Source: Bdellovibrionota bacterium (GTDB lineage Bacteria; Bdellovibrionota; Bacteriovoracia; Bacteriovoracales; Bacteriovoracaceae). From it: 22,799 bases of DNA. The notes below the pieces were generated by a model that saw only the letters and a list, made by a program, of their open reading frames with translations, had not been told where the DNA came from and ran no database searches. The position numbers were made by a program, and so were the translations under genes. Positions 17,485 through 22,799 of the stretch are shown piece after piece. The DNA lies in the NCBI GenBank assembly GCA_030836365.1, contig JAURQB010000031.1, positions 1 through 22,799 of the forward strand. The letters are read 5' to 3'. Within the stretch, counting starts at the first letter, position 1, and each line of letters begins with the position of its first letter.

Positions 17485-17490
17485 AGGGAG
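17485..17490 (+). promoter_or_regulatory. ribosome binding site of the GTG-initiated fusion gene
   Basis: AGGGAG lies nine nt before the GTG at 17500, supporting this non-ATG start, which begins exactly at the GT2 first strand. Confidence 0.6.
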
Positions 17491-17499
17491 AAGTAATTA

Positions 17500-20031
17500 G
17501 TGAGTTCAGTAAAAGTTTCAATAATAATACCTTATTACAACGTAGATATAAATATCTTTGAAAGGGCGCTGAAGTCAGCCATGTTTCAGACTTTGCGAAG
17601 AAGTGAATTCGAAGTGATTGTAGTTAATGATTGTTCCGATAAGTCCTATTCTGTAAGCCTGATGGAGCTCCATTCGAAGATCCCAGGATTTAGAGTTGTT
17701 GAGGCTGCGAGAAACCTAGGCCTTTCTGGAGCCAGAGGCGTTGGGGTTAGAGAGTCAGTTGGAGACTTTATTTTATTTTTAGACGCTGATGATGTTCTTG
17801 CGACGGATACTCTAGAACTATTACTTTTAGAGCAGTTGCAAAGTGGGGCGGATGTTGTAAGTGGTCACATGGTGAGGGTTTTCTGGAGAGATAGTTACAC
17901 GCATGCTGCAACCAGTTACAATCGTGACATTTCAAATCATTACCTTTTTAGGTTAAAGCAGTATCTTAGTACGAATTATTCTACATCAATGTGTGGCAGA
18001 TTGTTTAGTAAAAAAGTTTTTGGGGAAAATGCAAAAATATTCTTTCATGAGCGTGTTTATCACGAAGACATAATCACCTTTTCAATAATTATCTTTGATA
18101 GACGGGTTTCATTTTCTTCAGTAAAAAAAGTATGTTATTACTACAGCGCTAGCGGTGATTCGATTACAAGCACACTTACAAGTGGTCACCTAAAAAGTTA
18201 CGGGGTAGTGTTTGGGCACCTACTTGATCTTTGCGAAAAGTGTGATTTTCCAGAGACATTATTGCATTTTAGAAGGTCGGGTTTTTCAAATTACTTTAAA
18301 CACTTCTTAAACAGGGTGATTTACAGCCAGGCAAATGAATCAAACAAAAATCCAGAGCTGCTTGCAGAGTTTAATGAAGTTGTCCAAACATTAGAAGAAA
18401 AAGGTGCGAGTTTTAATCAAGATTTTTACGAGCGCCTAAATGAAGCTATTTCACTTAATGGCAGTTCTGAGCTTGAAAAAGTCAATAGTGGTAAGTTCTC
18501 CTATGAATCAATCGGGATCAGAAAAGAATTTAGTAGCAGTAGTTTTTTAAACCAAAGGTCTACTTCAAAACATGTTATTGTTTGCGAGGTCGATTATCAT
18601 GTGCGAAATGCTATCTGCCTTGTTAAGGAATTGATTTCGGATAATTTTTGCCTCTCCGACTTTTTAATTATAGATAATTCCAAAATAAATGTTGGTGGCA
18701 AGAGATCTTTTCTGCGCAGCGAGCTTCCGAATTCATTTAAGGAAATTTTTCACGAGAACCTGGAGCGAGAGTTCCCATTGGATTCATTTATCGGCGCCAA
18801 GACTCTTTTAGTATTTAATGATTATAATGATATCTCTCGAATGGCTATTCATTTTCGGCGCTTTAATGGCAAGAGCACCTTTTCGGTGGTTGAGGGGATC
18901 TCAGATTTTTCTAGAGTAGACTTCGATCTCGGGCGAACCCTTCCCTACCGTAATTCTGAAATCGTTTTTGTTTCAGGCGAGTATGACACTGGTTATTTCC
19001 CGGACCGTGAGACCGCGTTTCTTACAAACTATAAAGTGCAAAACTTAATTAGTGAAAAGGTTAGCTTTCCCAAGAGGTTTACTGTGTTGGTAAATGTTAA
19101 TTTTTCTTATGGGGTCTTGGTTACCAAGAGAATGAATTATTGGAATGAATTTATTGAGGCCCAAAAGAAAATGGGGTTTGATTACCTTGTAACTAAGCAC
19201 CCTGCGGATACCTCTTCAGACAAGGTCGTCCCCAGGTCACAGCTAGCTCAGAATGATCTAATTAAAAAGTCCTCAGTTTTTGTAAGTAGGTTTGCTACAG
19301 GAATTTTAGAGGCACTAAATCTGGGGAAACCAGTTATTTATTTTAACCCCCACGGAGAAAAAGTTGATAAATTTGATAATCCCATGGGAGCTTTTCAAAT
19401 TGCTAGAAATGCAAATGAACTGATTAACTGCCTTAACATTGTAAGGGATAAAATTAGCGCAGGCGCTGACTTTCGTTCAGAGTCAGAGAATTTTTTAAAA
19501 TTTCATCTTACTGGAAAAAATCAACTGCCAGAACATCTAATTTATTCTGAGAAGAGGTTCGAAATTGAATATTTAAAGCTGTTTTTGGTGAGAAATGAAA
19601 TCCGATTCAAGATCGTTTCTATTGATCAAATTTCATTGCTGGGAAGTGATAATTTGGTGCTCAAGGCTATAGAGGAGATCAATAAGTCATCAAATAATCA
19701 AAAGTTTTCTAATAACTATCTATACATGACTAATGAAAATAATATTTTGACCTTCTCAGCTAGCTGCAAATGTTCTGTAAATGACTCAAAAGTATCATTG
19801 GGGCAAATTATTGTTTACCTTAGCAAATATTTCTTAGTTGGAAATACAGTCCCTTGGAAAAAAAATCGTAGAAGTAGTCTCAATGGGAGACTGTATACTT
19901 TATCATTGTTAAAATATACAGTGCGAAAATTAATATTGACATCTATCTATGTTTTAAGATCAATGGGCTTAGAGAGGAAGTTTTTAAGGTTTATGAAAAA
20001 AGAGCTCAACAAGCTCCAAGCAAGATATTAG
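17500..20031 (+). CDS. bifunctional GT2 glycosyltransferase fused to HP-motif GT-B transferase
   Basis: An 843-residue protein. Residues 1-270 are GT2: VSIIIPYYNVDINIFERALK, VIVVNDCSD, RNLGLSGARGVGV, DADD (D95 and D97) and FHERVYHEDI (E189-D190 as acceptor base). Residues about 365-655 are a second catalytic domain paralogous to the preceding gene: FSVVEGISDFSR, VNVNFSYGVL, DYLVTKHPADT (H567-P568), VFVSRFATGILEALNLGKPV (S596) and NPHGEKVDKFDNPMGAF. The last 190 residues are an unrecognised tail. Such dual-transferase fusions probably add two residues in sequence, for example a sugar followed by a CMP/CDP-derived group. The GTG start has a good ribosome binding site at 17485-17490. It is the last gene of the plus-strand run. 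Confidence 0.78.
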   Translation: MSSVKVSIIIPYYNVDINIFERALKSAMFQTLRRSEFEVIVVNDCSDKSYSVSLMELHSKIPGFRVVEAARNLGLSGARGVGVRESVGDFILFLDADDVLATDTLELLLLEQLQSGADVVSGHMVRVFWRDSYTHAATSYNRDISNHYLFRLKQYLSTNYSTSMCGRLFSKKVFGENAKIFFHERVYHEDIITFSIIIFDRRVSFSSVKKVCYYYSASGDSITSTLTSGHLKSYGVVFGHLLDLCEKCDFPETLLHFRRSGFSNYFKHFLNRVIYSQANESNKNPELLAEFNEVVQTLEEKGASFNQDFYERLNEAISLNGSSELEKVNSGKFSYESIGIRKEFSSSSFLNQRSTSKHVIVCEVDYHVRNAICLVKELISDNFCLSDFLIIDNSKINVGGKRSFLRSELPNSFKEIFHENLEREFPLDSFIGAKTLLVFNDYNDISRMAIHFRRFNGKSTFSVVEGISDFSRVDFDLGRTLPYRNSEIVFVSGEYDTGYFPDRETAFLTNYKVQNLISEKVSFPKRFTVLVNVNFSYGVLVTKRMNYWNEFIEAQKKMGFDYLVTKHPADTSSDKVVPRSQLAQNDLIKKSSVFVSRFATGILEALNLGKPVIYFNPHGEKVDKFDNPMGAFQIARNANELINCLNIVRDKISAGADFRSESENFLKFHLTGKNQLPEHLIYSEKRFEIEYLKLFLVRNEIRFKIVSIDQISLLGSDNLVLKAIEEINKSSNNQKFSNNYLYMTNENNILTFSASCKCSVNDSKVSLGQIIVYLSKYFLVGNTVPWKKNRRSSLNGRLYTLSLLKYTVRKLILTSIYVLRSMGLERKFLRFMKKELNKLQARY

Positions 20032-20113
20032 CCGTTTTATAACACGAAATCCATAGGGGATTATAGATGATAATCTAGGTCGTGCGTAAGAATTTTCTTA
20101 TTACTACTTATTT

Positions 20114-20133
20114 GAGCCTTTTCAGATTGGCTC
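20114..20133 (+). terminator. weak hairpin after the plus-strand run
   Basis: GAGCC and GGCTC form a 5-bp stem with a 10-nt loop, followed by a moderately T-rich stretch. It could be a poor intrinsic terminator for the plus-strand operon; the U-tract is broken. Confidence 0.25.
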
Positions 20134-20211
20134 CAACATTTCTTTTGACGGGGTATCGTTCCGAGCCCATCTTTCTTTTTTAAGGTGTTTTAATTTAGAC
20201 AGAAAGCTTTT

Positions 20212-20241
20212 GAGCTTGGTAAAAAAAGAGCTCGGTAAAAA
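20212..20241. repeat. imperfect tandem direct repeat, 16-nt unit
   Basis: GAGCTTGGTAAAAA (20212-20225) recurs as GAGCTCGGTAAAAA (20228-20241), 13 of 14 bases matching, two copies only. It lies in the gap between convergent genes, within the possible remnant frame. It may be a small local duplication. Confidence 0.5.
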
Positions 20242-20254
20242 TTGAGGAATTTTT
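20237..20254. terminator. A/T-only inverted repeat between convergent genes
   Basis: AAAAATT-GAGG-AATTTTT is a perfect 7-bp stem with a 4-nt loop that overlaps the stop of the minus-strand ABC gene by two bases. It has A or T tracts on both sides and could terminate weakly in both directions. An all A/T stem is unstable, so this is tentative. Confidence 0.3.
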
Positions 20255-22085
20255 AATTATTTATATATGCTAAATTAGCAAGCTTTTTAAACTTGAGATT
20301 GCTTCTTCTTAGGTTTTCAAAGCAGTCAATTTGTTCAATTTTTCCAGAATCCATAAAAACGATCCGGTCAGCATTAATGATGGTGCTTAGTCGGTGAGCG
20401 ATAGAGATTATTGTCTTCTCTGCTTTTTGCTTGTTTAGAGTCTCGGATATTTTGTACTCAGTTTGTAAATCTAAGGCGGATGTGGCTTCATCAAGAATCA
20501 TTATTGGCCGATCTTGATACAAGGACCTTGCTATTGCGACTCTTTGTTTTTGACCTCCGGATAAGTTTTTCCCTTGTTCTCCTATTCTGTAGTCAAGTAA
20601 GTTGACTCCTTTTGGTGCAGATATATCCATCAATTGACACTTCCTTAGTAAATCAAAAGTTATATCTCTCTTGATTTGAGTTTTGTTTATACCAAATGCA
20701 ATATTACTTGCAAGAGTGTCATCTGAGAGTTGTATATTTTGAGGAACAAATGTCATGTTTTTTTGCCAAGCTTTCATATCTTGATCGTTAAGAATTTTGT
20801 CATCTATATAAATATTTCCCTTAGTTGGTTTTAATAAGCCCAGAATAATATCGATTAGAGTTGTTTTGCCCGCACCTGATAATCCAACAATGCCGATGAA
20901 CTCATTTTTTTTTATTTCAAGGTTTATGTCTTTTAATACAAATGTTTTTGTCATAGGGTATTTAAAAGATACGTTTTCTAGACGAATAGAATGATTAAAT
21001 GGGATTGTTTCTATACTACTCTCTTCTAATGGCCTTTCAACTTTTTTTAATTCATCCAGCAGGAGAACAACTGAGTGTGTATTTTTGTTCATGTTTTGTA
21101 AAGCACCCGTTAGGCGGTTCATAACAGGGGCTATCCTGAAGGCAATAGCGGCTAGAGCTCCAAGTGATGCAATTGACGAGCTACTACTGTCATTGTCAGA
21201 AAGGATTGAGATACAAAGAATTACGACTGAAATGATTATGACAATTTCAGTTAGGTGTGAGGGTAAACGAGACAGCAATAAGCTTTTAGAATCATTCTTA
21301 ACGGTAGAAAAATTAATTTTTTTAAATGCTTCAATAAAAAAATGTTCTTTTCCTAGAACTTTTGTTTCTTTGATTGAATGTATCCCTTGGTAAACATTTT
21401 CAGTCTGCTTTTTTATAAGTTCACTTTTTTCTTTTCCAACCTTTATAAGAGTTTTTTTGAGAAAAATATTTTGAGCAATTGTTGCTAATATGAGGATTGA
21501 TGCAATTATCATTGAGGCGCCAAAGTATTTAAAATAAATTAAGCTAAGAATAATCGCACCCGTAAATAAATTAGTGATGAAGTTAAAACTAGATAAGATA
21601 AAACCATTCAATGCGCTTGTAACTGTTGAGTTAATATTTCTTAGGATTTCAGCTGAGTTGTATCCTAAAAGTTTTTCGTAAGGGAGATGTAAATATCCTG
21701 CCATGAGCTTCTGTGAAAATTCACTTTTCCATTTTCTTAAAATTTTGTGTTGTATTACATAATAGCCCAAAATATAAAGATTTTTGGTAATGAAGGTAAT
21801 TGCAATGAAAAGTCCGAGGTATGAAATCTGCTGTTGAGTATTGTTGATGCCAAGTAAATTAAACGTTTTTATCAAGAAGTGAGACTCTGGCAAGGACTCA
21901 ACTTGTATTAAAAGTCTAATCATTAAATACAAACAGACAATACCTAGAATCTCTAACAAGCCAGATAAAATAGCACCAAAAATGATTGTGAATATATTTA
22001 ACTTTTGCTTATATCCATAAACTTTGTAAAACTGGTTTAAAATTTCAAAGAATTTTGGATTAATAAACTTGATTTTCTTAAACAT
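20253..22085 (-). CDS. ABC transporter, exporter type (PglK/MsbA-like lipid-linked glycan flippase)
   Basis: A 610-residue half-transporter. Residues 1-340 hold six membrane helices, and 360-610 the ATPase domain: Walker A GLSGAGKTT (G401-T409, K407), signature LSGGQKQR (508-515), Walker B IMILDEATSALD (D532, catalytic E533), H-loop SIAHRLS (H564). A homodimer would flip a lipid-linked oligosaccharide, as PglK does in Campylobacter glycosylation and as MsbA-type ABC proteins do for lipid A. No Wzx-type MOP flippase is seen in the window, so this could be the flippase for the repeat unit. ATG 22085 has AAGGAT seven nt upstream. It lies 47 nt after the end of the CMP-sugar synthetase gene on the same strand, so they are likely one operon. 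Confidence 0.88.
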   Translation of the reverse strand: MFKKIKFINPKFFEILNQFYKVYGYKQKLNIFTIIFGAILSGLLEILGIVCLYLMIRLLIQVESLPESHFLIKTFNLLGINNTQQQISYLGLFIAITFITKNLYILGYYVIQHKILRKWKSEFSQKLMAGYLHLPYEKLLGYNSAEILRNINSTVTSALNGFILSSFNFITNLFTGAIILSLIYFKYFGASMIIASILILATIAQNIFLKKTLIKVGKEKSELIKKQTENVYQGIHSIKETKVLGKEHFFIEAFKKINFSTVKNDSKSLLLSRLPSHLTEIVIIISVVILCISILSDNDSSSSSIASLGALAAIAFRIAPVMNRLTGALQNMNKNTHSVVLLLDELKKVERPLEESSIETIPFNHSIRLENVSFKYPMTKTFVLKDINLEIKKNEFIGIVGLSGAGKTTLIDIILGLLKPTKGNIYIDDKILNDQDMKAWQKNMTFVPQNIQLSDDTLASNIAFGINKTQIKRDITFDLLRKCQLMDISAPKGVNLLDYRIGEQGKNLSGGQKQRVAIARSLYQDRPIMILDEATSALDLQTEYKISETLNKQKAEKTIISIAHRLSTIINADRIVFMDSGKIEQIDCFENLRRSNLKFKKLANLAYINN

Positions 22086-22132
22086 GCTTTTTATCCTTCA
22101 TTCGTGAAAACATTATAAAGATTTATAACCAG

Positions 22133-22799
22133 TTAAAGCGATATGGGGTTTTTTGGAGGATGCTTAATGGAAAGTGTGCCCATTTGCTCTGCCATTAGGA
22201 AGTCTTCCTCCCAGTCAATGTCAAAACTTTTTTTATGGTCTAGCTCTAACAGAAAAGGTTTTTTTCCAATTCTATCACTGAAGTGTTTATAAATTTCTAA
22301 GCCAGCTATAAATATTCCTGAGTTTACTTCATAAAGCGGATCAATACTCTGAGTGAAAGGCCACTTACTCATTGATCTATCATAATTGACTGGGCCGTTT
22401 CTATTCCAGACAAATGTTTGTAGCTTATTCACTGACATTAAGCTGTCAAACTCATTGGAAATTAAGACATTTTTTTTATAAACATTAATAGCTGAATCAT
22501 AATCTGCTCCATCGATAAAGGGAGAAGTGACGTGAGTCCATAAGATATGATCTTTACTTAAAACATTGGAGGCATATTGGATTAACTCATCAGTTGTTGT
22601 AATGTCTGAAGCAAAATGAGTCGGCCTATTGTCGATCTTTATTCTTGAGTCTTTTTTTTGAAACTTTCTAGAAATATTTAAAACGATATCATCATCACTT
22701 GATATGAGTACCTGAGATATCAATTTCGATTTTAAAAGTTGTTCAACTTTATTTTGAATTAAACCGTTTTCATAGTGAAGAAAGGGTTTCGTATTTTTA
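22133..22799 (-). CDS. acylneuraminate cytidylyltransferase family (CMP-sialate-type synthetase, N-terminus outside window)
   Basis: The frame stays open to the window edge, past the in-frame TTG at 22723, so the gene is cut. The edge part reads KNTKPF, matching the end of the conserved R-x-GSK-x-(I/V)-x-x-KN-(I/T/L)-K-P nucleotide-binding motif of NeuA-type enzymes. Then come SKLISQVLISSDDD (strand after the donor loop), LWTHVTSPFIDGADY (equivalent to LQPTSPL), VNSGIFIAGLEIY, and SFDIDWEEDFLMAE, the C-terminal DID-x-x-DF motif with metal-binding aspartates. The family couples CTP to a nonulosonic acid (Neu5Ac, legionaminic, pseudaminic acid) or similar, releasing pyrophosphate. Which acid cannot be told here, and no synthase or epimerase is inside this window. 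The product would feed the transferases with HP motifs. Confidence 0.8.
   Translation of the reverse strand, partial: KNTKPFLHYENGLIQNKVEQLLKSKLISQVLISSDDDIVLNISRKFQKKDSRIKIDNRPTHFASDITTTDELIQYASNVLSKDHILWTHVTSPFIDGADYDSAINVYKKNVLISNEFDSLMSVNKLQTFVWNRNGPVNYDRSMSKWPFTQSIDPLYEVNSGIFIAGLEIYKHFSDRIGKKPFLLELDHKKSFDIDWEEDFLMAEQMGTLSIKHPPKNPISL

Larger units (their letters stand above)
20090..20245 (+). pseudogene. possible remnant of a duplicated tail of the fusion gene
   Basis: In the 221-nt gap after the fusion gene, one frame is open from 20090 to a TGA at 20243-20245. The last 20 codons before its final Asn read LRCFNLDRKLLSLVKKELGK. The end of the preceding protein reads LRSMGLERKFLRFMKKELNK, identical at 11 of 20 positions. 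The upstream part of the frame shows no alignable match and no start codon with a ribosome binding site. This could be the leftover 3' end of a lost paralogue, or chance similarity of two lysine-rich amphipathic helices. Confidence 0.35.

Noticed and set aside
20059..20075. GATTAT / ATAATC hairpin after the fusion gene
   Set aside because: A/T-rich 6-bp stem with no T-tract after it; not a credible terminator.
1..22799. tRNA, rRNA, CRISPR arrays, insertion sequences, integrases
   Set aside because: No cloverleaf-type sequence, regularly spaced repeats, transposase motifs or terminal inverted repeats were noticed, but no computational scan was possible.

Overview
This window is the interior of a surface-polysaccharide (O-antigen, capsule or exopolysaccharide) biosynthesis locus. 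It is A+T-rich (clearly below 40% G+C by eye), densely packed, often with overlapping stop and start codons, and uses TTG and GTG starts with AGGA-type ribosome binding sites. The machinery is Gram-negative in style: a polyprenyl glycosylphosphotransferase, a Wzy-like polymerase, an O-antigen-ligase-family protein and an ABC flippase. A low-GC proteobacterium-like lineage (for example a Bacteriovorax-like bacterium) would fit, but the sequence alone does not fix the taxon. No RNA gene, insertion sequence, CRISPR array or replication gene was seen.

Layout. Positions 1-3792, plus strand: the end of a SAM methyltransferase, a GT9 glycosyltransferase, an EpsG-like polymerase and a GT2. Positions 3781-4689, minus strand: another GT2, whose end overlaps its neighbour. 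Positions 4742-7058, plus strand: a GT4 and an O-antigen-ligase/Wzy_C protein. Positions 7027-8376, minus strand: the initiating sugar-phosphate transferase. Positions 8437-20031, plus strand: a long run with a broken 5' fragment, a flippase-like LPG-synthase-TM protein, an APH-like kinase, a nucleotidyltransferase-HAD fusion, a dolichol-phosphate-mannose-synthase-like GT2 with a GT-C-like membrane protein, an acyltransferase, a GT2, a GT-B-type transferase with HP and S/T motifs, and a giant GT2 fused to a paralogue of that transferase. Positions 20253-22799, minus strand: a PglK/MsbA-like ABC flippase and a CMP-sialate-synthetase-family protein cut by the window edge.

How they work together (inference). 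The phosphotransferase at 7027-8376 loads the first sugar on undecaprenyl phosphate, and the GT2, GT4 and GT9 enzymes build the repeat unit. The ABC protein flips it, the EpsG-like protein polymerises it and the Wzy_C protein ligates it. Two side modules could decorate the glycan: a lipid-phosphate-sugar module (12151-14551), and a CMP/CDP-activated building-block module made of kinase, nucleotidyltransferase-HAD, two HP-motif transferases and the CMP-sugar synthetase.

Most notable observations: the GT2 fusion that duplicates the domain of its neighbour, with a possible third tail remnant after it; a short coding fragment at 8437-8672 that looks frameshifted; G7 homopolymer tracts in the same gene; and the kinase/nucleotidyltransferase/HAD module with an unrecognised N-terminal domain.
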